Source of the DNA: Oscillospiraceae bacterium | GTDB lineage: Bacteria; Bacillota; Clostridia; Oscillospirales; Oscillospiraceae | Direction: 5' to 3' | DNA: 9,232 bases | NCBI GenBank assembly: GCA_016293265.1 | Contig: JAEDEN010000062.1 | Location: 1-9,232, forward strand | Shown here: piece by piece, positions 1 through 5,706 of the stretch | Layout: every line of letters begins with the position of its first letter | Position numbering within the stretch: position 1 is the first letter of the stretch | Notes under the pieces: model-generated | What the model saw: the letters and a program-made list of their open reading frames with translations, nothing else | The model's database searches: none | Told to the model about the DNA's origin: nothing | Program-made: the position numbers and the translations under genes

Positions 1-660
1 ACCACCATGGTGGATGCCCCCATCACAAGCTGGAGCGCCATGTTCGACGAGCAGTACGCCGGACAGGTGCTGATGATCCGCAATTCCCGTGACGCCCTGG
101 CTGCCGCCCTGCTGTGCCTGGGCTATGACATCAACACCACGGATGAAAGCCAGATCCAGGAGGCCTATGCGCTTCTGGCAGATGCCAAGAGCAAGGGCGT
201 TTACCAGGGCTTCGTCATGGACGAGGTCTTCCAGAAGATGGAGGGCGGCAACGCCGCCATCGCCATGTACTATGCCGGCGATTACCTGACCATGCTGGAA
301 AACAATCCCGACCTTGCCTATGTGGTGCCCGACGAGGGCAGCAACTGGTTCGTGGACGCCATGTGTGTCCTGAAGAACGCACAGCATAAGGCCGAGGCGG
401 AGGAGTGGATCAACTTCATCGCCTCCACCCAGGCGAACCTGGCCAACATGGACTATATCTGGTACGCCTCCCCCAACACCGAGGCGCTGGAAGGCTATCC
501 CGCCTATTATGAGGAGACCTACGAGGAGTCTCTGGATCCCGGCCTTTACCAGATCATGGCCGCACCCAAGGAGGTTCTGGACCGCTGCACCCTGTACGAG
601 AATCTCCCCGGCGAAACCCTGACCCTTTATAACGACCTTTGGACGCAGCTTGGTATCTGA
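1..660 (+). CDS. potD: PotD-like polyamine ABC transporter substrate-binding protein, 5'-truncated by the window edge
   Basis: This is the C-terminal lobe and hinge of an extracellular (lipoprotein or periplasmic-type) binding protein that delivers spermidine/putrescine-like ligands to a PotABC importer. The reading frame is open from base 1, so the ATG at 7 is an internal Met and roughly the first third of a ~350-residue protein lies outside the window. Several stretches match E. coli PotD as I remember it: the TSW..MF...Y.G segment, LGY..NTTD, the block around VPDEGSNWFVDAM, and the INFIAST segment. Counting from the Met at base 7, Asp117 fits the PotD aspartate that binds the polyamine amine. 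The usual acidic pair in the DDAREV segment appears as Asn26 and Asp29, and Trp is shifted to 114 beside Phe115. The ligand may therefore be a polyamine with altered preference or another cation. The stop is followed 29 bases later by the thioesterase gene, so the two are probably co-transcribed. Confidence 0.88.
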   Translation, partial: TTMVDAPITSWSAMFDEQYAGQVLMIRNSRDALAAALLCLGYDINTTDESQIQEAYALLADAKSKGVYQGFVMDEVFQKMEGGNAAIAMYYAGDYLTMLENNPDLAYVVPDEGSNWFVDAMCVLKNAQHKAEAEEWINFIASTQANLANMDYIWYASPNTEALEGYPAYYEETYEESLDPGLYQIMAAPKEVLDRCTLYENLPGETLTLYNDLWTQLGI

Positions 661-689
661 GCCGCGCCGCTTCTAAGGAGGACTTTCTC

Positions 690-1085
690 ATGATTATCAT
701 TGGAACCAAATGTCAGTTGGAGCAAGTCGTCACCGACGAGCTGACTGCTGCCCGGGTGGGCTCCGGCCTGTTGCCCGTGTTTGGCACCCCTTACCTTGCC
801 GCCATGCTGGAAAATGCCGCTTTGACCTGCCTGCAGGCCTTCCTGGAGGAAGGTAAGGGCAGCGTCGGCACCCATCTCGACATCAGCCACGACGCTCCCA
901 CCCCCGTGGGCATGAAGGTCTGGGCCGAGGCCGAGATCGTGAACGTGTCCGAAAACGGCAAGCTGATCGACTTCAAGGTGCGTGCCTGGGACGAAAAGGG
1001 CCCCATCAGCCAGGGCACCCACACCCGCGCCATCATCAACTCCGAGCGCTTCCTTGCCCGGTGCAACGCCAAGCTGGAAGGCTGA
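690..1085 (+). CDS. Hotdog-fold acyl-CoA thioesterase of the FlK (fluoroacetyl-CoA thioesterase-like) family
   Basis: A 131-residue cytoplasmic protein, the usual length for the single-hotdog FlK-type family, which hydrolyses short acyl-CoA thioesters. The family pattern is visible: FGTPYLAAMLENAA at 31-44 supplies Thr33 and Glu41, and THLDISHDAPTPVG at 61-74 supplies His67. These match the Thr/Glu/His catalytic set of Streptomyces FlK by alignment from memory. The C-terminal part has the expected G.HTRAII strand near 109-116. The start at 690 is chosen because AAGGAGG lies at 675-681, nine bases ahead; an upstream in-frame ATG at 639 would overlap the potD-like gene and lacks such a site. 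It sits 29 bases downstream of the potD-like gene and ahead of a terminator, so it is probably the last gene of that operon. Specific fluoroacetate resistance is not implied; most clostridial homologues have unknown acyl-CoA substrates. Confidence 0.82.
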   Translation: MIIIGTKCQLEQVVTDELTAARVGSGLLPVFGTPYLAAMLENAALTCLQAFLEEGKGSVGTHLDISHDAPTPVGMKVWAEAEIVNVSENGKLIDFKVRAWDEKGPISQGTHTRAIINSERFLARCNAKLEG

Positions 1086-1097
1086 TCCCTCTCAACG

Positions 1098-1137
1098 AAA
1101 CGCTCCGTGGAACCCACAGTTCCGCGGAGCGTTTTTT
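1098..1137 (+). terminator. Intrinsic terminator after the thioesterase gene
   Basis: A 16-bp stem (1098-1113 with 1119-1134, one G-T wobble) encloses a 5-base loop CCACA and runs into a T tract at 1132-1137. It starts 13 bases after the thioesterase stop. The convergent DUF6179 gene ends inside the same T tract (its stop codon is 1136-1138). On the minus strand the hairpin is followed only by TTTCG, so it may terminate both directions, but better for the plus strand. Confidence 0.9.
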
Positions 1138-2020
1138 ATCTCCCGAGGATCGGAAAGAGGGTCTGGACCCCTCCTCCGTCCAGTGCCGCTCCCAACCGGG
1201 GGACAAGGGACTTGGCGGTTTCCAGAAGATACCCCTCCTCCGCCCCATTGAGACCAAGACGGCGGGCCAGCACCTTCCCGGCGCGGGAAAGCCGTTCCTC
1301 CTGCTGGGACGGCAAAAGGGCGGACAGTTCTTCCACAAGGGTCTCCTGCTGCCGCAGCGTAAGGCCCAGGGTAAACAGGTCTCCCTCCGCCATGGTGACG
1401 CCCAGAGCGCCCACGGCCACCGTCTCGTAGAGATTCACCAACAGCTCCTGGTGCCCCGGAAGCACCTCGTCCAGCAGGCGGCAGACAGCCTCCTGGGAAA
1501 AGCGGCGCAAAAAGGCATCCTCCAGAAGCAAGCGGTCCAAATACGCCCGGAGATACACCACCCCCTCCAGCGTCTCCGGCAGTGGGTGGGCCAGGGGATA
1601 ATCGATGTCGCAGGGACACTCTGCCGCGAAAAAGCGGGGATCATACCGGCGGAAAAAGTCCCCAATGCCGGCAATCGTCGTGACAAGGGCCAGACTCTCC
1701 CTTTGGCAGACACAGCGGCAGGCCCGCTGGTATTGAAAGCGGGCACGCTTCACCTTCCGGCGCACCATCTCCTCCGCCGCAGGCAGGATCTTCTCAATAT
1801 CCTGGTGCAGAATATCTGTAAAGGGTAATCCCTTCTCAGTAAAATACAACCGCAGGGAAAAGCGTACTGAGGACAAAATCGCCCTTGCTACGTCCTCGTG
1901 AAGCGACGAGCTCTCCCCGGAGGTATACAGTTCCGCCTGGCGCTTGAGCATTCGGAGGAACCGGGCCTGCATTTCCAATTCTTCCGCCGCCGTCAGGGGA
2001 CGGCTCACTTCCTCACTCAT
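1136..2020 (-). CDS. DUF6179-type protein of unknown function
   Basis: A 294-residue protein without signal peptide or clear membrane segment, so probably cytoplasmic. I assign it to the DUF6179 type from memory of the clostridial family. The support is the segment LYTSGESSSLHEDVARAILSSV near 31-52, the block DPRFFAAECPCDIDYPLAHP near 127-146, and the DUF6323 gene immediately upstream, its usual partner. It appears shorter than other members I recall. The sequence is rich in Leu, Arg and Glu and probably mainly helical. Cysteines occur as C-x-C-x-C at 101-105 and C-x-C at 135-137, which could bind metal, though that is only a guess. The start at 2020 is supported by GGGAGG about nine bases ahead. 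It overlaps the DUF6323 stop by 8 bases, implying translational coupling. No function is known to me. Confidence 0.75.
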   Translation of the reverse strand: MSEEVSRPLTAAEELEMQARFLRMLKRQAELYTSGESSSLHEDVARAILSSVRFSLRLYFTEKGLPFTDILHQDIEKILPAAEEMVRRKVKRARFQYQRACRCVCQRESLALVTTIAGIGDFFRRYDPRFFAAECPCDIDYPLAHPLPETLEGVVYLRAYLDRLLLEDAFLRRFSQEAVCRLLDEVLPGHQELLVNLYETVAVGALGVTMAEGDLFTLGLTLRQQETLVEELSALLPSQQEERLSRAGKVLARRLGLNGAEEGYLLETAKSLVPRLGAALDGGGVQTLFPILGR

Positions 2021-2423
2021 CTGCCAGCACCTCCCTCATCTCCTTCATGGAAAAACCCGCCAGATACTCCGCCGCCCCTCTTTTGTCGTATGCGCGGCGC
2101 AAAAAGGCCAGCACCTCCCCATCCGGCGTCAGATCGCCGGCTTCGTTTTTCCAGTGGTAGAAGACCTCCTGCAGCGTCAAAAGCTCCTCTGTCAGGTTCT
2201 CCTGCCTCAGGGCGGGAGAGTCGCAAAAAACCTCCAGCAAGCGGGGAAGGATCCCCCCGCCGAATTCCACCCGGCCGGTATGGCGCAGTGCGGCGGAACA
2301 CCCCTCCATCAGGGCTGCCGCATCCTCTCTGGTGAGCACCAGCCCATAGCGGCCCAACCGCCGGCGGGATTCCTCCAGTGCTTCTTCCGCTTCCTTCTGT
2401 GGAAGCATCCATAATTCCTGCAT
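2013..2423 (-). CDS. DUF6323-type protein of unknown function
   Basis: A 136-residue soluble protein. The family pattern I recall for DUF6323 is clear: an N-terminal helix followed by YGLVLTREDAAALME (about 27-41), then GRVEFGGGILPRLLEVFCDSP (about 51-71), then a segment with LQEVFYHWKNE (about 84-94), and a C-terminal block with YLAGFS. It has no transmembrane segment and no recognised catalytic motif. The start is set at 2423 because GGAGGTG (2430-2436 on the plus strand, read in reverse) lies seven bases ahead; longer in-frame starts, up to 2471, would place that site inside the gene. It is the first gene of a two-gene minus-strand unit and overlaps the next gene by 8 bases. I saw no convincing minus-strand promoter between it and the divergent sigma-factor gene. 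Confidence 0.82.
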   Translation of the reverse strand: MQELWMLPQKEAEEALEESRRRLGRYGLVLTREDAAALMEGCSAALRHTGRVEFGGGILPRLLEVFCDSPALRQENLTEELLTLQEVFYHWKNEAGDLTPDGEVLAFLRRAYDKRGAAEYLAGFSMKEMREVLADE

Positions 2424-2429
2424 CTTCAA

Positions 2430-2436
2430 CACCTCC
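2430..2436 (-). promoter_or_regulatory. Ribosome binding site that fixes the DUF6323 start
   Basis: GGAGGTG on the minus strand lies seven bases before the ATG at 2423. It decides between this ATG and in-frame starts further upstream. Confidence 0.8.
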
Positions 2437-2474
2437 ACCCCCAGCTTACGGCATGGGCTCCACAAGGACAAGAC

Positions 2475-2503
2475 TTGAAAATTTCGCCGGTTTGTGGTAA
2501 TAT
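2475..2503 (+). promoter_or_regulatory. Sigma-A-like promoter upstream of the ECF sigma gene
   Basis: TTGAAA at 2475-2480 and TAATAT at 2498-2503 are separated by 17 bases, each one or two bases from the vegetative consensus. Transcription would start near 2510, upstream of the hairpin at 2531-2562, giving a leader of about 115 bases before the sigma-factor start codon. Confidence 0.6.
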
Positions 2504-2530
2504 AAGGGTGAAATTTCAGAAAAAAATTTT

Positions 2531-2562
2531 TTTCCGGGTGAGTTTTCCCCGGAAATTTTTTT
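2531..2562 (+). terminator. Terminator-like hairpin in the leader of the ECF sigma gene
   Basis: TTTCCGGG (2531-2538) pairs perfectly with CCCGGAAA (2548-2555) around a 9-base loop, and seven T residues follow (2556-2562). A run of A residues at 2520-2526 gives a matching T run on the minus strand, so it could work in both directions. There is no gene between the upstream promoter and this hairpin, so on the plus strand it would act as an attenuator or insulator rather than as the end of an operon. The region is strikingly AT-rich against its surroundings. Confidence 0.6.
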
Positions 2563-2565
2563 ACG

Positions 2566-2592
2566 GCGAAACCTTTTGGGCTTTTTTACGTC
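2566..2592 (+). promoter_or_regulatory. Putative ECF-sigma promoter, probably autoregulatory
   Basis: GCGAAACCTTTT with AAC at 2570-2572 is followed 16 bases later by CGTC (2589-2592). This matches the general ECF pattern of AAC at -35 and CGT at -10 with a 16-17 base gap; the -35 part resembles the Bacillus sigma-W element TGAAACCTTTT. Transcription would start near 2600, 25 bases before the sigma-factor start and beyond the terminator-like hairpin. Self-activation is an inference from position. Confidence 0.5.
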
Positions 2593-2624
2593 TCTATCAG
2601 TAAACGAAGGAAAGGAGGCCCGCC

Positions 2625-3173
2625 ATGGAAGACAGCAGCATCATCGAGCTATACTGGCAGCGGCAGGAACGGGCTATCCAGGAAACGGCCCAGAAATACG
2701 GCACCTTTCTCCGGAATCTTGCTTGGAACATTCTCCACAGTCATGACGACGCGGAGGAATGCGTGAACGACACCTACCTCAGGGCGTGGAACGCCATCCC
2801 GCCCACACGGCCCAGTGCCCTCAAGGTCTGGCTGGGCCGCATCACCCGCAACCTCTCCCTGGACCGCTGGCGGAAAAGGGCCGGCGGCCATGGGGCAGAC
2901 ATCCTTCTGGGTGAGCTGGATGACTGCATTCCCTCTCCTCACGGCGTGGAAAAAACGCTGGAGGACCAGGAGATTGCCGGCGCCATCTCCGCCTTCCTGC
3001 GCACCCTTTCCCGGGAGGGCCGGACCATCTTCCTGCTGCGCTATTGGTACGGCGAGAGCATCCTTTCTATTTCCGGTTCCTTGAACTGCAGCGAGGGAAA
3101 GGTGAAATCCTCTCTGTTCCGCAGCCGTGCCGCCCTGAAAAAACATCTGGAAAAGGAGGGGATCGCCTTATGA
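2625..3173 (+). CDS. ECF-type sigma-70 family RNA polymerase sigma factor
   Basis: A 182-residue alternative sigma factor, the normal size for the ECF group, which has only regions 2 and 4. Region 2 spans roughly 10-85, with the core-binding helix around DDAEECVNDTYLRAWN at 41-56 and the -10 recognition part near 66-85 (WLGRITRNLSLDRWRKR). A linker follows at about 86-115. Region 4 covers 117-176, with a helix-turn-helix near 143-168 (ESILSISGSLNCSEGKVKSSLFRSR). The start is supported by AAAGGAGG at 2611-2618. The stop overlaps the next gene's start as ATGA, so sigma factor and putative anti-sigma factor are made in a coupled manner. The upstream region carries both a vegetative and a putative ECF-type promoter. 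The stimulus and regulon cannot be read from this window. Confidence 0.93.
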   Translation: MEDSSIIELYWQRQERAIQETAQKYGTFLRNLAWNILHSHDDAEECVNDTYLRAWNAIPPTRPSALKVWLGRITRNLSLDRWRKRAGGHGADILLGELDDCIPSPHGVEKTLEDQEIAGAISAFLRTLSREGRTIFLLRYWYGESILSISGSLNCSEGKVKSSLFRSRAALKKHLEKEGIAL

Positions 3174-4642
3174 AGCAGGCAGAACGGCTGTTTCAGATCA
3201 TCGGTCTTGTGGATGAGGCATTGGTGGAAGAGGCCCTATCTCCCCCAAAAGCGAGGCGCAAATTTTTCTGGTCCTCCCTTGCCTCCGCCGCCTGTCTGGC
3301 TCTTTGTATGGCAGGCTGGCTCGTCTCAGGTGGGCTGAGCGCAGACAGCGCCGCCCCTGCCTCCCCCGCAGGCGGCGAAAGCAGCTCCGAATCCTTTCTG
3401 TCCTATGCCGGACCGGTGCTGCCCCTGACCGTTTTAGAGGACACGGAGCTGACGGCAACGCGGCACCTGAGCTTTGATTTTCAGGCTGGGGGCAGCGCCC
3501 TGGTCCACGACTCCTATGTTCTCCACAATCCCACGGACCGGGATGTAACCCTCACACCCTTTTACCCAGTCACCGGGCGTCTGTGGGATCTGGAGCAGAT
3601 CCAGCCGCAAACCGACCTGCGGGAGCCGCTTATTCCCTTTACAGGAAACTATGCAGGCGGTTTCCAGAGCGCCTACGGCGCGGAAAAGGAGGGCAGCCAT
3701 AACCTGGACTCCCCCCATAGTTGGGAGGATTACGCAGAGGAGATTGAAAACGGCGGCCTGGATTGGGCCCTCTCGTCTGCCCCAGAGCTGAGTCAGAGGG
3801 TAACGGTGTATGAATTCAGCAGCTTCACCGCCCCTTATGACGCATACAAAGCCGCCACCCAGGCCATGGAATTCACCATCGACCCGGAGCGCACCCAGAT
3901 CCTGACCTACGGCATCAACGGCGCCTCCTGGGACGAGGAATCCGGCTGGCGGCGGTATGACTTCTTTGTACCTGAGGGGCGGAACACCGGTCCCAAGCTC
4001 CTGGCGGTCATGGGGGATGACCTCGGCTCTTACAACCTCCAGGGCTATGCCGACGGAAGCTGCGAAACGGCCATTGACGGCGTTTCCTGCACAGTAACGC
4101 GCAGGGAGATGACCATAGACGATCTGTTGGAAAAGCTGTGCCGTGCCTATCTGGAAGAAGCGGAGGACAGCGGCATGAAAAACGCCCTGCCCTTTACCCT
4201 GTTCCGGCGCTGCACCGCGGAGCTGCTGACGGAGTACGGCCCCCTCTCTGAAACGCCCGTGGACCGCTACCAGTGGGGGCGGCTGGACGACATCATCGCC
4301 GAAGCCCTGATGCTGGACCGGATCTTCTATTTCCGCCTTCCGCAAATAACCATCCCCGCCGGAGGGGATTTCGAAATAAATGTGGAGTCCCAAAAGGCGG
4401 CCAGCTTCGACTTTGCTGGCAGCGGCTCGGACAAAATAGGCGTGGAGGGCTATGATTTCCTGACTGCCCTTGGCTCTTCCCTGGAATTCACCTCCCAGCG
4501 CCTTTCCCTGTCCGATCAAGGGGAGCCCTTCGATAAATGCCTGCTCTGGAGCCACAATCTGGAGTCCTATTTCGAAAGCGGCGGGGAGGGCGCCCTGGAT
4601 CTCCATGAGGCGCATTATTATATTTCCATCCAAAGGTCCTGA
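3170..4642 (+). CDS. Membrane-anchored putative anti-sigma factor with large extracytoplasmic domain
   Basis: A 490-residue protein, probably the partner that holds the upstream ECF sigma factor at the membrane. A short cytoplasmic head (1-32) carries FQIIGLVDEALVEEA, a pattern I know from clostridial ECF partner proteins. It lacks the HxxxCxxC zinc motif of ZAS anti-sigma factors. One membrane helix follows at about 33-54 after basic residues KARRK, giving an inside-to-outside topology. A Ser/Ala/Pro-rich linker covers roughly 56-75, and the remaining ~415 residues lie outside the cell. This outer domain is acidic and rich in aromatic residues, and I do not recognise its fold. The start at 3170 overlaps the sigma-gene stop (ATGA) and has GGAGGGG about nine bases ahead; the frame is open further upstream but inside the sigma gene. 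The anti-sigma role is inferred from context, head motif and topology. Confidence 0.78.
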   Translation: MKQAERLFQIIGLVDEALVEEALSPPKARRKFFWSSLASAACLALCMAGWLVSGGLSADSAAPASPAGGESSSESFLSYAGPVLPLTVLEDTELTATRHLSFDFQAGGSALVHDSYVLHNPTDRDVTLTPFYPVTGRLWDLEQIQPQTDLREPLIPFTGNYAGGFQSAYGAEKEGSHNLDSPHSWEDYAEEIENGGLDWALSSAPELSQRVTVYEFSSFTAPYDAYKAATQAMEFTIDPERTQILTYGINGASWDEESGWRRYDFFVPEGRNTGPKLLAVMGDDLGSYNLQGYADGSCETAIDGVSCTVTRREMTIDDLLEKLCRAYLEEAEDSGMKNALPFTLFRRCTAELLTEYGPLSETPVDRYQWGRLDDIIAEALMLDRIFYFRLPQITIPAGGDFEINVESQKAASFDFAGSGSDKIGVEGYDFLTALGSSLEFTSQRLSLSDQGEPFDKCLLWSHNLESYFESGGEGALDLHEAHYYISIQRS

Positions 4643-4668
4643 AATACAGCAAGCTGCTTCCCCAGGGC

Positions 4669-4714
4669 CATAAAAATATCCCCGGAAAGTATGCTTTCCG
4701 GGGATATTTTTATG
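4669..4714. terminator. Bidirectional terminator between anti-sigma and PAP2 genes
   Basis: A perfect 21-bp inverted repeat (4669-4689 with 4694-4714) with loop TATG. The outer arms are A/T rich, so each strand ends in a T5 tract after a GC-rich core (ATCCCCGGAAAG). It lies 27 bases after the anti-sigma stop, and the PAP2 stop codon (4710-4712) is inside the stem, so it serves both convergent genes. Confidence 0.93.
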
Positions 4715-5240
4715 CTTTCTGCCGTTTCCGGGCGGCCAACTCCACGATCTTTGCACCGCTCCAGCCTACGGCGGCACCCAGCAAGGCGCCTCCCAGGATG
4801 TCGCTGGGCCAGTGGACATAGAGGTACATCCGGGAAAAGGCGATGATGCAGGCCAGCACCGCCGCAGGCTTCCACAGCGGACTCCCGGAGCATTTCAAGG
4901 CAAACACCGCCGCAAAGGATGCCGCCGTATGGCCCGAGGGGAAGGAGCCAGAAGCAGGGGCGGTAATGAGCAGCTCCACAGCGTCATTTACCGCGCAGGG
5001 CCGCAGGCGGCTGAAAAGTGGCTTGAGCAGGAGGTTGCAGGCCATCAGGTCCAGAACCAGCGCCGTCCCCACACTGAAGCCCTGTTTGCGCCGCCGCAAA
5101 AGCAAAAGCAGCACGGCAAGGATGATCCAAATCTCTCCGTGATTGCTCAGGGCGCTCACAAAGGGCATCAGCAAATCCAACGCCTCACAGCGGAGATTTG
5201 CCTGTATCCAATCCAAAACAGCAAATTCAAACGATTGCAT
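4710..5240 (-). CDS. PAP2-family membrane phosphatase
   Basis: A 176-residue integral membrane protein of the PAP2 / bacterial undecaprenyl-pyrophosphate phosphatase type, which removes phosphate from lipid (pyro)phosphates at the outer face of the membrane. All three catalytic motifs are intact: K73-x6-R80-P81, P101-S-G-H104, and S136-R137-x5-H143-x3-D147. His143 is the expected nucleophile and His104 the general acid. Several hydrophobic helices are visible (about 36-48, 58-72, 104-117, 122-137, 148-163). Its length matches small bacterial PAP2/BcrC-like proteins. The start at 5240 has AGAGGAG about eleven bases ahead, slightly far; no better in-frame start is present. It is transcribed alone, convergent with the sigma/anti-sigma unit. 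The substrate (undecaprenyl pyrophosphate, phosphatidate or phosphatidylglycerophosphate) cannot be decided here. Confidence 0.9.
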   Translation of the reverse strand: MQSFEFAVLDWIQANLRCEALDLLMPFVSALSNHGEIWIILAVLLLLLRRRKQGFSVGTALVLDLMACNLLLKPLFSRLRPCAVNDAVELLITAPASGSFPSGHTAASFAAVFALKCSGSPLWKPAAVLACIIAFSRMYLYVHWPSDILGGALLGAAVGWSGAKIVELAARKRQKA

Positions 5241-5279
5241 AGTTCCACATTCTCCTCTTTCAAATTGCTTTTCTTCATT

Positions 5280-5309
5280 ACTATATCATAATCAACCTTT
5301 CTATGACCA
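5280..5309 (-). promoter_or_regulatory. Possible promoter of the PAP2 gene
   Basis: On the minus strand TGGTCA (5309-5304) and TATAGT (5285-5280) are 18 bases apart, matching the vegetative consensus at four and five of six positions. It lies about 40 bases ahead of the start codon in an AT-rich segment. The -35 match is weak. Confidence 0.35.
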
Positions 5310-5360
5310 GTCTTCTTTTTGTGAAAATCAACAATTTTTGGAAGTATCCTTAAAAAGGCG

Positions 5361-5389
5361 TTGACAGTACCACTTTAGCGTGATAGTAT
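5361..5389 (+). promoter_or_regulatory. Sigma-A promoter of the riboswitch/ABC transporter operon
   Basis: A perfect TTGACA at 5361-5366 and TAGTAT at 5384-5389 are spaced by 17 bases. Transcription would start near 5396, just ahead of the lysine aptamer at about 5413. Confidence 0.8.
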
Positions 5390-5412
5390 ACAGACAAAAT
5401 TGAATCGCTTAA

Positions 5413-5576
5413 TCGATAGAGGCGCGGGAGACATGAGTACCGCACAGCAAGGCCAGGCAGCCGCTGTACGGGAAAGGGGATACCGCCGAAATAACAGTGG
5501 ATTGCCTGTTCTGCTGTTGTTGGGCCGTCGGAGAAGATCTGCCGGACTGTCACAATACTTTGTGAAGCGCTATCAA
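5413..5576 (+). promoter_or_regulatory. Lysine riboswitch (L-box) aptamer
   Basis: This gene-free leader carries the conserved landmarks of the lysine aptamer in order: GATAGAGGCGCG at 5415-5426, AGTACC near 5436-5441, GGGAAAGGGG then CCGCCGAAA at 5470-5491, GGACTGTCAC at 5544-5553, and GAAGCGCTATC at 5564-5574. The outer helix P1 forms between GATAG (5415-5419) and CTATC (5570-5574). Its length of about 160 bases is normal for this class. It lies between a strong promoter and an intrinsic terminator and precedes an amino-acid ABC importer, so high lysine should shut the operon off. I recognised it from sequence motifs; no covariance model was run. Confidence 0.9.
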
Positions 5577-5622
5577 TGGCTGTTGCGAATTTCGCCGTTT
5601 GGGCATAGTTCGAAACTTTCCA

Positions 5623-5654
5623 TGGACCGCTTGACGAAGCGGTCCAATTTTTTT
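5623..5654 (+). terminator. Riboswitch expression platform: intrinsic terminator
   Basis: A 10-bp perfect stem (5623-5632 with 5637-5646) with loop GACG is followed by T7 at 5648-5654. It sits 48 bases after the aptamer and 52 bases before the binding-protein gene. GAAGCG in the 3' strand of aptamer helix P1 (5564-5569) includes AAGCG, complementary to CGCTT (5628-5632) in the terminator's left arm. Without lysine, this pairing could form a competing antiterminator. That switching model is inferred. Confidence 0.85.
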
Positions 5655-5706
5655 CCGGACGCGGGAATGACGCGTCGAAAAATATTTTGGAAAGGAACTA
5701 CCAACG

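Noticed and set aside
1061..1828. A 255-codon open frame on the plus strand
   Set aside because: It starts inside the thioesterase gene, runs through a strong terminator and lies opposite the DUF6179 gene.
2436..2470. A possible minus-strand promoter for DUF6323 (TTGTCC-N17-TAAGCT)
   Set aside because: Its -10 would lie about 20 bases before the start codon, putting the transcript start in the ribosome binding site; both boxes are also poor matches.
3434..4756. A 440-codon open frame on the minus strand
   Set aside because: It lies almost wholly opposite the anti-sigma candidate, crosses a strong bidirectional terminator, and its protein shows no recognisable family or plausible composition. 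The plus-strand gene has the ribosome binding site and operon logic.
4812..5291. A 159-codon open frame on the plus strand
   Set aside because: It is antisense to the PAP2 gene, whose three catalytic motifs are intact.
5604..5640. A second possible ECF -35 box (GAAACTTT) upstream of the binding-protein gene
   Set aside because: No CGT follows at 16-17 bases, and the segment is the riboswitch expression platform.
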